A stretch of DNA of 64,000 nt from Gemmobacter sp. 24YEA27 (GTDB lineage Bacteria > Pseudomonadota > Alphaproteobacteria > Rhodobacterales > Rhodobacteraceae): contig NZ_JASJPW010000001.1 in NCBI RefSeq assembly GCF_030052995.1, positions 1,050,501 to 1,114,500 of the forward strand, given 5' to 3'. Below, one piece after another: positions 42,678-52,300 of this stretch; position 1 is the first letter of the stretch; each line of letters begins with the position of its first letter. The notes beneath the pieces were generated by a model that saw only the letters and a program-made list of their open reading frames with translations, did no database searches and was not told the origin of the DNA. Made by a program: the position numbers and the translations under genes.

Positions 42678-44087
42678 TTACCTCGCGGGAATGACCTTGC
42701 CGGGGTTCATCAGCCCTGAAGGGTCGAGTGCCGATTTCACCGCCCGCATCACATCCAGCGCCACCGGATCCTTTCTGCGCCGCATCGAGGCCAGTTTCGA
42801 CAGACCGATACCATGTTCGGCCGAGAAAGAACCGCCAAGTTCTGCGACCATATCCTCGATGCAGTTCATCACCTGATCCTCATGGCCCTCTGTCGCCGGA
42901 TAGACCGAGAAATGCAGATTGCCGTCGCCCAGGTGGCCGACAGTGATCGTTCCCGCGCCGGGCGAGATCGCTTCAAGCCGGGCAGAGATGCCGGTCAGGA
43001 ACGTGTCCACCCGGTCGACCGGCAGGCAGATATCGGTATCCACAAACGGGTGGATGCCGTGACAGATTTCGGCGGCGGCCTCGCGCCGGGCCCAGATTGC
43101 CATGCGCTGTGCCTCGGACTGAGCAATGATGGCGTCTTCGATCAGCCCCTCTTCGAGCATTGCACCCAGGACAGATTCCAGCTTTGCGACCAGGGGCACC
43201 TGGCCATCCGGCCCAGGATCGGCCTCTTCGGCGGATGTCGTCGCGGCCTCGATCAGCAGCGTCACCGGCGGGATGGTTGCGAAGGGCTGGCCGAGATCTG
43301 GGCGTATTTTCTGCAACTGGCGCGAGTAATCTTCGGGCATCAGTTCAAAGGCCTCGACGCGACCGCCGGTCGCTTCCTGCATCCGGTTGAGCAGGCCAAG
43401 TGCCTTTGGCAGGCTGTCTGCCGCCACAACGGCGGTGGCATGGGCGCGGGGCGCAGGGACCAGCTTCATGACAGCGGCCGTGATGATGCCCAGAGTGCCC
43501 TCGGCGCCGATGAACAGCTGTTTCAGATCATAGCCGGAATTGTCTTTATGCAGCTCGCTCATCAGGTTCAGCACCCGGCCATCAGCCAGCACTACCTCAA
43601 GCCCGAGACAAAGCCCGCGCGTCGAGCCATAGCGCAGCACGTTCGAGCCGCCTGCATTGGTCGACAGCGCGCCGCCAAGCATCGCCGAGCCGCGCGCGCC
43701 GAACCAGAGCGGGAAGTAAAGCCCTTCGGCCTCGGCGGCTTCATGGATCTTTTGCAGGATAACGCCCGCCTCGGCGATCACGAGGCGCGCGCCCGCGCGC
43801 AGCTCTCGGATCCGGTTCATCCGGTCTAGGCTGATCATCACGCCGCCCACAGCCATCGTGCCGCCGACAAGGCCGGTATTGCCGCCGACCGGGACCACGC
43901 TGACCCCGGCCTCTGCCGCCGCGCGCAGGCAGGCCGCCACTTCGGCGGTCGAGCCAGGTCGCAGCACCGCGACCGGCGTGCCGTGGTAATGGCCCATCCA
44001 GTCATCGGCATATTTGCGCATGTCGTCGCCGGTCAGCACATAGGCCGCGCCGATCGCGGCCTGCAATTCCGTCAGCACCCTGTCCAT
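42678..44087 (-). CDS. FAD-linked 2-hydroxyacid dehydrogenase (GlcD/D-lactate dehydrogenase type)
   Basis: 469 residues. The PCMH-type FAD domain has SVVPVGGNTGLVGGTMAVGG and the loop FGARGSAMLGGALSTNAGGS. The C-terminal FAD-oxidase domain carries the catalytic-type segments TVGHLGDGNLHFSVYP and FSAEHGIGLSK, ending LDPSGLMNPGKV. Such flavoproteins oxidise D-2-hydroxyacids (glycolate, D-lactate, D-2-hydroxyglutarate). No GlcE or GlcF subunits are adjacent, so a stand-alone D-lactate or D-2-hydroxyglutarate dehydrogenase is likelier than glycolate oxidase. Its position between icd and phnC gives no further clue. Confidence 0.88.
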   Translation of the reverse strand: MDRVLTELQAAIGAAYVLTGDDMRKYADDWMGHYHGTPVAVLRPGSTAEVAACLRAAAEAGVSVVPVGGNTGLVGGTMAVGGVMISLDRMNRIRELRAGARLVIAEAGVILQKIHEAAEAEGLYFPLWFGARGSAMLGGALSTNAGGSNVLRYGSTRGLCLGLEVVLADGRVLNLMSELHKDNSGYDLKQLFIGAEGTLGIITAAVMKLVPAPRAHATAVVAADSLPKALGLLNRMQEATGGRVEAFELMPEDYSRQLQKIRPDLGQPFATIPPVTLLIEAATTSAEEADPGPDGQVPLVAKLESVLGAMLEEGLIEDAIIAQSEAQRMAIWARREAAAEICHGIHPFVDTDICLPVDRVDTFLTGISARLEAISPGAGTITVGHLGDGNLHFSVYPATEGHEDQVMNCIEDMVAELGGSFSAEHGIGLSKLASMRRRKDPVALDVMRAVKSALDPSGLMNPGKVIPAR

Positions 44088-44642
44088 CCGGCTTTCTCCT
44101 GATTTCCGTCAGGGGAGTATCTGCGCGCCGCCGCCACCGGGATCAAGCAAGATCAGAGGATCAGGAAGCCGATATGAGGCAGCGCCATCGGTAGTGCCGG
44201 CCAGGAAGGCCGCAGCGGCAGGGGGTTCGGTGGTCAAACTGTCGCGCGGCAGGTCGCCTGTTTCACGACGTTTAGCGCCACGTCGGTCTCACCGCCGGTG
44301 ACGGGGCCTTCGTTCGGAAAATTTCTTTGCCTCCCGAAGGACGAAAGCCCCATTCAGCTACCGACCAAGCCGCCACCAGGCAACGCGTGAAGTCGGGGGC
44401 CGCTCTGATACCGCGTGTGGCCGGTTCCGGATCAGCAAGGAATCTCCGGTCGGGAGCCTGTAGCGGGCAGCCGATGTGATGCCGGTGGTTTTCAGGATAA
44501 GGGCCTGGCCGCGCGCCCTTTGCTGAGGCGGGTGTATGACGAAATGCGCTGAAAATGCAGAGTAATCGCCCGGATGATCCTCCTGGGCGTAAAGTCAGTC
44601 TATCTCATTTTCACCCCCCGCCCCTGGCGGTCGGCGGCGCGC
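44088..44642. other. Long intergenic stretch without a recognisable gene
   Basis: More than 550 bp between the FAD dehydrogenase start and the icd terminator. No open frame with family resemblance is seen on either strand. It contains several short inverted repeats, for example GCCGGCCAGGAAGGCC-like (around 44197) and CTTCG-paired sequence around 44310–44350 (GGGGCCTTCGTTCGG, CCCGAAGGACG). It could hold a small RNA or a decayed element. The dehydrogenase promoter must also lie here. Confidence 0.4.
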
Positions 44643-44688
44643 AAAAGAAAACCGCTGACACCCGGATGGGGTGCCAGCGGTGTTTTCT
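44643..44688 (-). terminator. Rho-independent terminator of icd
   Basis: ACCGCTGACACCC (44651–44663) pairs with GGGTGCCAGCGGT (44669–44681), 13 bp with one G–T pair and a 5-base loop. It is followed on the minus strand by TTTTCTTTT. It lies 17 bp after the icd stop. Confidence 0.88.
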
Positions 44689-44704
44689 GATGACGTCAGC
44701 GATC

Positions 44705-46918
44705 TCAGTCGATGATTGCGTTCAACGTCCTGGATGGGCGCATCACAGCGGCGGTTTTTGCGGCGTCACCATGATAATAGCCGCCAAGATCGACCGGCTT
44801 GCCACGATCAGCGCGCAGCTCGGCGGTGATGGTGGCCTCACCTTCCGACAGGGCTTTCGCGATGGGGGCGAATTCCGCAGCCAGTTCGGCGTCGGAATTC
44901 TGTTTCGCCAGCGCATCGGCCCAATAAAGCGCGAACCAGAAATGGCTGTCGCGATTGTCGGGCTGACCGGCCTTGCGGCCCGGGCTGCGGTCATGATCCA
45001 GGATGCCCTGGGTTGCCTGATCCACGGCTGCGCCAAGGACGCGCGCCTTCTCATTGCCGGTCGCTTCCGCAAGGAAGCTCAGGCTTTCGCCAAGCGCGCA
45101 GAATTCACCGAGGCTGTCCCAGCGGAGGTGGTTTTCCTCCATCAGCTGCTGGACATGTTTCGGGGCCGAGCCGCCGGCGCCGGTCTCGAACATGCCGCCG
45201 CCCTGCATCAGTTTCACGATGGACAGCATCTTGGCCGAGGTGCCCAGTTCCAGGATCGGGAAGAGGTCGGTCAGGTAGTCACGCAGCACATTGCCGGTGA
45301 TCGCGATCGAATCCTTGCCCGCGCGGATGGTCTCGAACGAAAGCCGGGTCGCCTCGCGCGGGGCGAGGACCTGGAATTTCGCCTCGACGCCTTTATCCTT
45401 CAGGATCGGGCGAACGTAATTCAGCAGTTCCCGGTCATGGGCGCGGGCCTCATCCAGCCAGAAGATCGCCTGGCAGCCTTCGAGCCGCTGGCGGTCGATG
45501 GCCAGCTGCACCCAGTCGAGGATCGCAGCCTTGCGGGTCGAACACAGGCGCCAGATGTCGCCTTTTTCCACCTTATGCTCGTGCAGCACATCTCCATTCG
45601 CCGCGATGACGCGGACGGTGCCATCCTCGGGGATTTCGAAGGTGGTCGGGTGCGAGCCATATTCCTCGGCCTTTTGCGCCATCAGACCGATATTCTGCAC
45701 CGTGCCTGCGGTCGCGGGATCCAGCGCGCCGGTTTCTATGAAATATTTCACGCTTTCATCATAGACGGGGGCGTAAGACGTATCCGGGATCACACAGACC
45801 GTATCTGCCTCTTTGCCATCCGGACCCCAGCCCTTGCCGCCCGCACGCAAAAGCGCCGGCATCGAAGCGTCGATGATCACATCCGAGGGCACATGCAGGT
45901 TGGTGATGCCCTTATCCGAATTCACCATGTAAAGCGGCGGGCGCGCCGCCATGGTCGCGTCGATATCGGCGAGGATTGCCTCGCCATCCGGCAGCGCCCT
46001 GATCTGGGCCAGCAGGCTGCCAAGCCCGCCATTCGCATCGAGATCGGCAAGGCCCGGGTGTTTCTCGTAAACCGGCTTCAGCCAGGCCTTCACCACATGG
46101 CCGAAGATAATCGGGTCCGAGACCTTCATCATCGTGGCCTTCAGATGGACCGAGAACAGGATGCCTTCGGCTTTGGTCTTTTCGATCTCATCCGCCAGAA
46201 ACGCATCCAGCGCTTTCGCCGACATGAAAGTCGCGTCCACCACGGTGCCTTCGGGCAGGCTGACACCTTCTTTCAGCACCGTGACCTTGCCGGATGCGCC
46301 CGACAGTTCGATCTTCACGGGGCCGGCCTGTGCCGCGCTCAGGGTCACCGAAGTCTCGTTGGAGAAGAAATCGCCGCCCGTCATCGCCGCCACACGGGTT
46401 TTGCTGTCTGCCGCCCATTTGCCCATCGAATGCGGATGCGCTTTGGCGTAATTCTTCACCGCTTTCGCAGCACGGCGGTCGGAATTTCCTTCGCGCAATA
46501 CCGGGTTCACGGCCGAGCCCTTGATCGAATCGTAGCGCGCGCGGATCTCTTTTTCCTCAGCCGTGGCAGGTTCCGCCGGGTAATCCGGCAGCGCGTAACC
46601 CTGGCCCTGCAGTTCCCTGATCGCCGCCACCAGCTGCGGGACTGACGCCGACACATTCGGGAGCTTGATCACATTGGCCTCGGGGGTCTTCACCCATTCG
46701 CCAAGACCCGCAAGATCATCCGCCTGTTTCTGCGCCGCGGTCAGACGTTCCGGGAAGGCCGAGATGATGCGGCCCGCCAGTGAAATGTCACGGGTCGCAA
46801 CCGAGATCCCGGCCGCTTTCGCAAAACGCCGGACGATCGGCAGCAGCGAGTATGAGGCGAGTTCCGGTGCCTCATCCACTTTGGTGTAAACGATTGCGGG
46901 CATTCCCTTGTCGGCCAT
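44705..46918 (-). CDS. icd: NADP-dependent isocitrate dehydrogenase, monomeric type
   Basis: 737 residues, the size of the single-chain IDH family, with no homology to the 45-kDa dimeric enzyme. Family segments are the N-terminal [20 protein letters not shown], the substrate-site region [20 protein letters not shown], and PVEKH-like blocks around [20 protein letters not shown]. It converts isocitrate to 2-oxoglutarate with NADPH formation, feeding the 2-oxoglutarate dehydrogenase encoded at 52.3–56.6 kb. Upstream are one TGTGATCACA site and repeated GTGCAACT motifs also found before sucC. Confidence 0.95.
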   Translation of the reverse strand: MADKGMPAIVYTKVDEAPELASYSLLPIVRRFAKAAGISVATRDISLAGRIISAFPERLTAAQKQADDLAGLGEWVKTPEANVIKLPNVSASVPQLVAAIRELQGQGYALPDYPAEPATAEEKEIRARYDSIKGSAVNPVLREGNSDRRAAKAVKNYAKAHPHSMGKWAADSKTRVAAMTGGDFFSNETSVTLSAAQAGPVKIELSGASGKVTVLKEGVSLPEGTVVDATFMSAKALDAFLADEIEKTKAEGILFSVHLKATMMKVSDPIIFGHVVKAWLKPVYEKHPGLADLDANGGLGSLLAQIRALPDGEAILADIDATMAARPPLYMVNSDKGITNLHVPSDVIIDASMPALLRAGGKGWGPDGKEADTVCVIPDTSYAPVYDESVKYFIETGALDPATAGTVQNIGLMAQKAEEYGSHPTTFEIPEDGTVRVIAANGDVLHEHKVEKGDIWRLCSTRKAAILDWVQLAIDRQRLEGCQAIFWLDEARAHDRELLNYVRPILKDKGVEAKFQVLAPREATRLSFETIRAGKDSIAITGNVLRDYLTDLFPILELGTSAKMLSIVKLMQGGGMFETGAGGSAPKHVQQLMEENHLRWDSLGEFCALGESLSFLAEATGNEKARVLGAAVDQATQGILDHDRSPGRKAGQPDNRDSHFWFALYWADALAKQNSDAELAAEFAPIAKALSEGEATITAELRADRGKPVDLGGYYHGDAAKTAAVMRPSRTLNAIID

Positions 46919-47288
46919 GGTCGGCTGATCCTCCGTTAGCGATTCACGTCATCCGCCCGGGGCTGAATGGGGCGGTCAATGCCGGGGCCCCGTGCCTTTG
47001 GTGCAGCCCTGACGACCCCGCGCCGGAGCTGCCCTGAGAGGGGCAATTCAACTCTGTGCCTCTTCTGGGCGACAGTTGCCGCCGGTGCAACTGTGCAACT
47101 GCAGCAAAGGCTGATTTTTCCGTATTTTCGTCGGTTTTGCGGGGCCAGTAAGGTCCCTCAGGGCCTGATTATCATAACAAGCCCGGGCCTTCCGGCAGAA
47201 TGTGATCACAACTGGCGGCACAGCGGGGCTTGTGCAAATCCCGACGGGGCCGGAAAACGGGTGAAACACCTGTGAGGAGCCCGCCCGG
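46919..47288. promoter_or_regulatory. icd / FAH-family divergent promoter region
   Basis: 370 bp without a gene. It contains GTGCAACTGTGCAACTG (47085–47101), followed by GCAGCAAAG, and the palindrome TGTGATCACA (47201–47210). GTGATCAC and GTTGCAAC-type elements also occur together upstream of sucC at 60211–60272. The icd promoter is on the left side; the fumarylacetoacetase-family gene starts at the right edge. Confidence 0.55.
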
Positions 47289-47993
47289 ATGCCCGATTCA
47301 CATGATACCGCCCATTGGGTGATCACACCCCCGCCGCAGCCGGGCCTGCCGGTCCGGGGAACGGATGCGCGTTTTCCCGTGGGGCGCATTTTCTGCATCG
47401 GGCGCAATTATGCCGCCCATGCCGTCGAGATGGGCCATGATCCGGATCGTGAGCCGCCGTTCTTCTTCCTCAAAAGTGCGGACAGCATCCTGACCGGGGC
47501 TACGATGCCTTACCCGGCTGCAACCTGCGATCTGCATCACGAGGTCGAGCTGGTGGTGGCACTGTCCAAAGGGGGGCGGGATATACCTGAAAGCGCGGCG
47601 CCGGATCATGTCTGGGGCTATGGCATCGGCCTCGACATGACGCGCCGCGACCTCCAGTCCGAGGCGAAAAAGCTCGGCCGGCCCTGGGAGGTCGCGAAAA
47701 GCTTCGAAAACTCCGCGCCTTGCGGACCGCTGATGCCAGTGGCCCAGATCGGTCACCCGGTATCCGGCGCCATCACGCTTGATGTGAATGGCAAGCGCCG
47801 CCAGGAGGGCGATCTGAACCAGATGATCTGGAAAGTGCCGGAAATCATCGCGGTACTGTCGCGGTTCTTCACCCTTCGCTCCGGCGATATCATCATGACC
47901 GGCACCCCTGCGGGCGTCGGAGCGGTGGGGCGCGGTGACCTGCTGGTGGCCCATATCGATGGCATCGGGGATCTCACGCTGCATCTCGCCTGA
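47289..47993 (+). CDS. Fumarylacetoacetate hydrolase family protein
   Basis: 234 residues, a compact single-domain member. The metal ligands of the family appear in HHEVELVVAL (two Glu) and GLDMTRRDLQ (Asp). The C-terminal GDIIMTGTPAGVGAVGRGD is highly conserved. Members include acylpyruvases, oxaloacetate decarboxylases and 2-oxo-hepta-diene-dioate hydratases; the sequence best fits the FAHD1-like acylpyruvase/oxaloacetate decarboxylase branch, but the activity is not certain. It is divergent from icd. Confidence 0.88.
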   Translation: MPDSHDTAHWVITPPPQPGLPVRGTDARFPVGRIFCIGRNYAAHAVEMGHDPDREPPFFFLKSADSILTGATMPYPAATCDLHHEVELVVALSKGGRDIPESAAPDHVWGYGIGLDMTRRDLQSEAKKLGRPWEVAKSFENSAPCGPLMPVAQIGHPVSGAITLDVNGKRRQEGDLNQMIWKVPEIIAVLSRFFTLRSGDIIMTGTPAGVGAVGRGDLLVAHIDGIGDLTLHLA

Positions 47994-48072
47994 TCCGGCG
48001 CGAAGACCTGCACGGGCTTTTCTCTGTGGGCACACTGACCTATGCAGGGCGCATATTCATCAGGAGGCGCCC

Positions 48073-48900
48073 GTGATCCCCGATCTTGCAACCCTGTTGC
48101 CGCTGGTGGCGCTTTTGTTCGTGGTCGGCGCGCTTGCCGGGATCATTGCCGGGCTTCTGGGCGTTGGCGGCGGCATCGTGCTGGTGCCGGCCTTTTTCTA
48201 TGTCTTCACCGCGCTTGGCTATGGCGGGCCGCAGGTGATGCAGGTCTGCCTCGCGACCTCGCTGGCAACGATCATCTTCACCTCGATCCGTTCCGTCATG
48301 GCGCATAACCGCAAGGGCGCCGTCGACTGGGAGGTGCTGAAGACCTGGGCGCCGGGGATTGTGATCGGCGCTATCCTTGGAATGCTGGCAGCAAGCCAGA
48401 TGCGATCAGACGCGCTTCAGGCGATTTTCGGCGTGCTGGGAATGCTCGTGGGGCTTTACATGGCCTTTGGCAGGCAAAGCTGGCGCATCGCCGACACGAT
48501 GCCGACCGGGCCGGTGCGGGCCGTGCAATCCTCGGTGCTGGGCTTTCTGTCCGTGCTGATGGGGATTGGCGGCGGATCTTTTGGCGTGCCGCTGATGACG
48601 CTTTACGGCGTGCCGATCCACCGCGCTGTGGCGACGGCGTCGGGCTTTGGCATCACCATCGCGGTGCCGTCGGTGATCGGGTTTCTGTTCATGCCGCTGG
48701 ACCCGGCCACGCGCCCGCCGCTGACGCTCGGCGCGGTGAACCTGCCGGCCTTCGCCGTGGTGATCGGCATCACCATGGTCACCACCAGCTATGGGGTGAA
48801 ACTGGCCCATGCGATGGACCCGAAGCCGCTGAAACGCATTTTCGCGGTCTTCCTGATCCTCGTCGCGGCCAATATGCTGCGCAAGGCGCTTGGCTGGTAA
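48073..48900 (+). CDS. TauE/SafE-family sulphite/anion exporter
   Basis: 275 residues from GTG 48073, chosen for the AGGAGG site and because the protein then begins at the first helix. About eight membrane helices; the two family repeats each carry a glycine-rich motif (GLLGVGGGIVLVPAF near residue 30 and GIGGGSFGVPLMTLYGV near 165). Characterised relatives move sulphite, sulphoacetate or other organosulphonates across the inner membrane. The neighbouring gene does not point to a substrate. Confidence 0.87.
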   Translation: MIPDLATLLPLVALLFVVGALAGIIAGLLGVGGGIVLVPAFFYVFTALGYGGPQVMQVCLATSLATIIFTSIRSVMAHNRKGAVDWEVLKTWAPGIVIGAILGMLAASQMRSDALQAIFGVLGMLVGLYMAFGRQSWRIADTMPTGPVRAVQSSVLGFLSVLMGIGGGSFGVPLMTLYGVPIHRAVATASGFGITIAVPSVIGFLFMPLDPATRPPLTLGAVNLPAFAVVIGITMVTTSYGVKLAHAMDPKPLKRIFAVFLILVAANMLRKALGW

Positions 48901-48908
48901 GGGCAGAA

Positions 48909-48929
48909 ACCTTCCCCTTGGGGTAAGCT
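48909..48929 (+). promoter_or_regulatory. CueR-like copper operator
   Basis: The 21-bp stretch starts ACCTTCCCCTTG and continues GGGTAAGCT. From memory it resembles the E. coli CueR site of copA, matching in the first 12 bases and most of the distal arm. It lies 44 bp ahead of a two-gene copper-type unit, a sensible place for a MerR-family promoter element. No cueR gene is in the window. Confidence 0.5.
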
Positions 48930-48972
48930 GCCGCATTGCCAGGCCCCTGCGGATCGGGCATCTTGCCGCCCG

Positions 48973-49326
48973 ATGACTCGGAACCTTATCCAGAAGCTGA
49001 CCGGGGCGATGATCGCCTGCCTCATGGTTCTTGCCATGACGGTAACGGCCTATGCGCATAAGGTGCCGGCGGGCAACGATCTTGCCATGCGCAATTTCAT
49101 CATGGCGGGCGGCAATCTCAACGAGCTGTGCGGCGATGGGATCTTCGCGCCGGGTGATTGTCCGCTGTGCCGGCTGAGCGATACGGCCACCGTGCCCGAG
49201 CCGCCTGCGGGTCTGTCAGAAATCACCTATCGCTTTGTTCTGGCGCTGGAGCCGGTGCCTCCGGCCCCCATTCTCGCAGCATTTGCCTGGTCGATCCCCG
49301 AGGCGCGCGGCCCTCCTTCCATCTGA
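48973..49326 (+). CDS. Secreted CPLC-motif protein linked to copper chaperone
   Basis: 117 residues. The signal peptide or anchor is LTGAMIACLMVLAMTVTAYA. A CPLC motif (PGDCPLCRLSD) and another Cys (LNELCGDG) lie in the mature part, which could bind metal or form a disulphide. It resembles DUF2946-type proteins that travel with copper genes. It lies 62 bp before the PCu(A)C gene on the same strand and after a CueR-like site. Confidence 0.7.
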   Translation: MTRNLIQKLTGAMIACLMVLAMTVTAYAHKVPAGNDLAMRNFIMAGGNLNELCGDGIFAPGDCPLCRLSDTATVPEPPAGLSEITYRFVLALEPVPPAPILAAFAWSIPEARGPPSI

Positions 49327-49388
49327 GAGCGGATGTCTTGCCACCGGCAGATGCCGGTTACACCTCTGATGGAAAACGGAACAGAACG

Positions 49389-49865
49389 ATGAAAATTCTC
49401 AGCGCGGCTCTGGCTGCATTCATGATCTCGGGCGTGGTCTCGGGTGCGGCTTTCGCACATGGTTTTAAGGGCGGCGATCTTGAGATCGGCCATCCCTATA
49501 TCCCGACCCCGCCCGCTGTGGCGAAAACTGCGGGGGGCTTTCTCAAGATCACCAATACCGGGACCGAACCCGACCGGCTGATCGGGATCGAAAGCGATCT
49601 GGCCGAAAAGTCCGAACTGCATGTGACAGAGCTGGATGCGAATGGCGTCACCACGATGAACCATGTGCCGGTGCTGGAAATCCCCGCCGGCGAGACCGTC
49701 GCGCTGGAGCGTGGCGGCTATCACATCATGTTCATGGGTCTGAAACAGAGCCTGAAAAAAGGCGAAATGGTTCCCGGCACCCTTGTCTTTGAACGGGCGG
49801 GCCGGATCGAGGTGGAATTCTCGATCGATGAACCGAAAGAGGCCGAGGATCATAGCGGTCACTGA
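49389..49865 (+). CDS. Periplasmic copper chaperone PCu(A)C
   Basis: 158 residues from ATG 49389. The signal peptide ends around GAAFAHG. The copper-site pattern of the family is present: His in SELHVTELDANGVTTM, then Met, and the later HIMFM motif (GGYHIMFMGLK). A His-rich tail (EDHSGH) is common in this group. PCu(A)C delivers Cu(I) to the CuA or CuB site of cytochrome oxidase. It is paired with the CPLC protein upstream. Confidence 0.9.
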   Translation: MKILSAALAAFMISGVVSGAAFAHGFKGGDLEIGHPYIPTPPAVAKTAGGFLKITNTGTEPDRLIGIESDLAEKSELHVTELDANGVTTMNHVPVLEIPAGETVALERGGYHIMFMGLKQSLKKGEMVPGTLVFERAGRIEVEFSIDEPKEAEDHSGH

Positions 49866-49898
49866 CCGGGATCCAGGCATCGGCCCGGGTAAAAGAGA

Positions 49899-49925
49899 AA
49901 GGGCGGGTGCCATGCACCCGCCCTT
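49899..49925. terminator. Bidirectional terminator between the copper chaperone and lpd
   Basis: AAGGGCGGGTGC (49899–49910) pairs perfectly with GCACCCGCCCTT (49914–49925) around a 3-base loop. It is followed by TGCTATTTCC on the plus strand and by CTCTTTT on the minus strand. It separates convergent genes. Confidence 0.8.
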
Positions 49926-49949
49926 TGCTATTTCCGCGGCAGTGAGGGA

Positions 49950-51338
49950 TCAGGCGTGGATCGCGCCAAGACCGCAGGCCAGCGCCGCTTCGCGCACTGC
50001 TTCGGAATAGGTCGGATGGGCGTGGCAGGTCAGCGCCAGATCCTGCGCCGAGGCGCCAAATTCCATCGCGACACAGACCTCATGGATCAGATCGCCCGCA
50101 CCAGGCCCGATGATATGACAGCCGAGAATGCGGTCGGTATCTTTATCGGCCAGCAGCTTGACGAAACCATCCGCCTGGAACACCGCCTTGGCACGGGCAT
50201 TGCCCATGAAGGGGAATTTGCCGACTTTATAAGCGCGGCCTTCCTCTTTCAGCTGCTCTTCGGTCTTGCCAACGCTGGCGACTTCGGGCGTCGAATAGAC
50301 CACGCCGGGGATCACGCCGTAATTCACATGGCCCGCCTTGCCGGCGATAACCTCGGCGACCGCCATACCCTCATCCTCGGCCTTATGGGCGAGCATCGGG
50401 CCGGGAACCGCGTCCCCAATGGCATAGATGCCCGGGACCGAGGTCTGCCAGTGGTCATCGACCTTGATCTGGCCGCGCGGCAGGATCTCGACGCCGATGG
50501 CCTCGAGGCCCAGCCCGTCGGTAAAGGGTTTGCGCCCGGTGGCGACGAGGACGACATCGGCCTCGATTTCGCCCGCCGAATCGTCTTTTTTCAGCTTCCA
50601 GGCAACTTTCGCGCCTTTTTTCGTGCGCTCCACCACCTGGACAGCGGCGCCGAGCACGAATTTGAACCCTTGTTTCGTAAGGATCTTCTGGAAGCTCTTC
50701 GCCACCTCGGCATCCATGCCGGGGGTGATCGCGTCGAGATATTCCACAACGGTCACTTCGGCGCCGAGACGGGCATAGACCGAGCCCATTTCCAGCCCGA
50801 TGACGCCGGCGCCGATCACGACCATGCTTTTCGGGATCTTCGGCAGCGCGAGCGCACCGGTCGAGGTGACAATGACCTGTTCGTCGATGGTGATGCCCGG
50901 CAGGACCGAAGGCACCGAGCCGGTGGCGATGATGATGTTTTTCGCGCTATGCACCTCGTCGCCGACCTTGACCTGACCGGCTGCAGGGATCGAGCCCCAG
51001 CCCTTCAGCCAGGTCACCTTGTTCTTTTTGAAGAGGAATTCGATCCCCTTCGTGTTCCCGGTCACCACGTCATCCTTGTAGCGCAGCATCCGTTCCCAGT
51101 CGACTTTGGGATTGGCGCCCATCAGGCCCATTTTCTCGAAGTTCTCATGAACCTCGTGCAGCTGGTGGGTGGCATTCAGCAGCGCTTTCGACGGAATGCA
51201 GCCGATATTCAGGCAGGTGCCGCCAAGGGTTTCACGCCCTTCGACACAGGCGGTTTTCAGGCCAAGTTGCGCGGCATGGATCGCGGCCACATAGCCGCCG
51301 GGGCCGCCGCCGATCACGATAACGTCGAAATCTGCCAT
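49950..51338 (-). CDS. lpd: Dihydrolipoyl dehydrogenase (E3)
   Basis: 462 residues from ATG 51338 ([20 protein letters not shown]). Redox-active disulphide in [16 protein letters not shown]-binding [20 protein letters not shown], and C-terminal catalytic His-Glu pair in CHAHPTYSE. It reoxidises the lipoyl arm of SucB, encoded 0.96 kb upstream on the same strand. Three small frames and one repeat copy separate them. Confidence 0.95.
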   Translation of the reverse strand: MADFDVIVIGGGPGGYVAAIHAAQLGLKTACVEGRETLGGTCLNIGCIPSKALLNATHQLHEVHENFEKMGLMGANPKVDWERMLRYKDDVVTGNTKGIEFLFKKNKVTWLKGWGSIPAAGQVKVGDEVHSAKNIIIATGSVPSVLPGITIDEQVIVTSTGALALPKIPKSMVVIGAGVIGLEMGSVYARLGAEVTVVEYLDAITPGMDAEVAKSFQKILTKQGFKFVLGAAVQVVERTKKGAKVAWKLKKDDSAGEIEADVVLVATGRKPFTDGLGLEAIGVEILPRGQIKVDDHWQTSVPGIYAIGDAVPGPMLAHKAEDEGMAVAEVIAGKAGHVNYGVIPGVVYSTPEVASVGKTEEQLKEEGRAYKVGKFPFMGNARAKAVFQADGFVKLLADKDTDRILGCHIIGPGAGDLIHEVCVAMEFGASAQDLALTCHAHPTYSEAVREAALACGLGAIHA

Positions 51339-51430
51339 GGGTGGTTTCCTTGTACTGGCGGAGAGCCGGGGGCTGCCTGCCCCAGGCGAACATCGGTTTT
51401 CCTGAACCGGTGGCGCGATTGATGCGCGCA

Positions 51431-51459
51431 CCCCGGGGATATTTGTGGGCCGGAGAAAG
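51431..51459 (+). repeat. Dispersed CCCCGGGGATATTT repeat upstream of lpd
   Basis: CCCCGGGGATATTTGTGGGC followed by CGGAGAAAG. It shares the CCGGGGATATTT core of the family, with a diverged right half. Confidence 0.6.
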
Positions 51460-51552
51460 TCAGGCCAGGATCTGGATCAGCAGGGCGATCAGCGAGACCG
51501 GGTCAGAGCTGCCGAAGAAAAAGAGGAACGGCGGGGAGGCGACTTCCTGCAT
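51460..51552 (-). CDS. Possible 30-residue hydrophobic ORF
   Basis: [20 protein letters not shown] continuing [10 protein letters not shown]. It begins 11 bp after the MAPEG gene stop and ends at the edge of a repeat copy. It has no convincing ribosome binding site. It could be a small membrane protein of the same transcript or a chance frame. Confidence 0.25.
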   Translation of the reverse strand: MQEVASPPFLFFFGSSDPVSLIALLIQILA

Positions 51553-51562
51553 GGATGCGCTT

Positions 51563-51970
51563 TCACAAAGGGCCTGGGCCGAACAGGGCGACCCCGGCGA
51601 GCGTAAGTGTGGCGATCAGGCCGGCCAGCCAGATGAGCGAGCGCCAGGGGGCAAGGCCAAGCCCGTAGGCCGGGATATAGAGCACGCGGGCCGCGACATA
51701 GATCCAGGCGGCGGTGGCGGTAAGGGACGAGGTCTTGCCCGCCAGCACCAGGATCAGCACCAGCGGCGCGAACATCGCCAGCCCTTCGAAGCCGTTTGTG
51801 ACGGCGCGGCGCAACCGTCCCAGGCGCGGCGACATGTCTACCGTCTGATCGCGCGGGCCGGCATTGTAGCGCGGCCCGAGTTCACGGTTCATCTGCGCCC
51901 CGGCAATGCCGATGGCCACAACCTGCAGCAGCACGGCACATGTCAGGGCGCTGAGCTCGGGTGCCATCAT
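51563..51970 (-). CDS. MAPEG-family membrane protein
   Basis: 135 residues from ATG 51970, overlapping the preceding stop. Four hydrophobic segments (LTCAVLLQVVAIGIAGA, MFAPLVLILVLAGKTSS, TAAWIYVAARVLYIPAYGLG, SLIWLAGLIATLTLAGVALF) and the motif RRAVTNGFEGLAMFAP with YIPAYGLG-type ending fit the MAPEG fold (membrane-associated proteins in eicosanoid and glutathione metabolism). Activity is unknown; bacterial members are mostly uncharacterised. Confidence 0.78.
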   Translation of the reverse strand: MMAPELSALTCAVLLQVVAIGIAGAQMNRELGPRYNAGPRDQTVDMSPRLGRLRRAVTNGFEGLAMFAPLVLILVLAGKTSSLTATAAWIYVAARVLYIPAYGLGLAPWRSLIWLAGLIATLTLAGVALFGPGPL

Positions 51971-52185
51971 GCTGTCCTGATGAATTCTGCCGAGGTGATA
52001 TGCCCAAGCGCCTGTTGCGCCTTGAGCCATTCACGGGCGGCGGTGGGATCATTGACCGAAAACAGGAAAAGGCGGCCGCCATCGCTGCCGGCCCAGATCT
52101 GCAGCTGGGTCAGCCCGGTATCGCCGAAGGCAGGGTCATGCCCGGAAAAGCTTGCAAGGCCGGTGCGGACGAGGACTTGTTCCAT
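51967..52185 (-). CDS. Small conserved hypothetical protein
   Basis: 72 residues (MEQVLVRTGLASFSGHDPAF…AEFIRTA). No signal peptide and no motif recognised. Its stop overlaps the MAPEG start in ATGATG, so both are translated together. It lies 115 bp downstream of sucB on the same strand; that gap contains no clear terminator. Confidence 0.6.
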   Translation of the reverse strand: MEQVLVRTGLASFSGHDPAFGDTGLTQLQIWAGSDGGRLFLFSVNDPTAAREWLKAQQALGHITSAEFIRTA

Positions 52186-52300
52186 TCTTGATCTCCATTC
52201 CCGAAAATGACGGCATTGTGCCGAACGTGCTCAGGTATAGCGGGCAGAGCCAGGATCGGTTCCGCCCGCCGCGAGAGGATTATGCGGTGCCTGGCCCGGA

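Noticed and set aside
44555..46645. Long plus-strand open frame opposite icd (about 696 codons)
   Set aside because: It is Arg/His/Gln-rich with no family motifs, lies antisense to a clearly real gene, and is typical of GC-rich antisense frames. The same applies to the long frames opposite the histidine kinase, sucA, lpd and the phn genes.
47319..47326. GTGATCAC near the start of the fumarylacetoacetase-family gene
   Set aside because: It lies inside coding sequence (codons 11–13) and is single. It was not counted with the sites upstream of icd and sucC.
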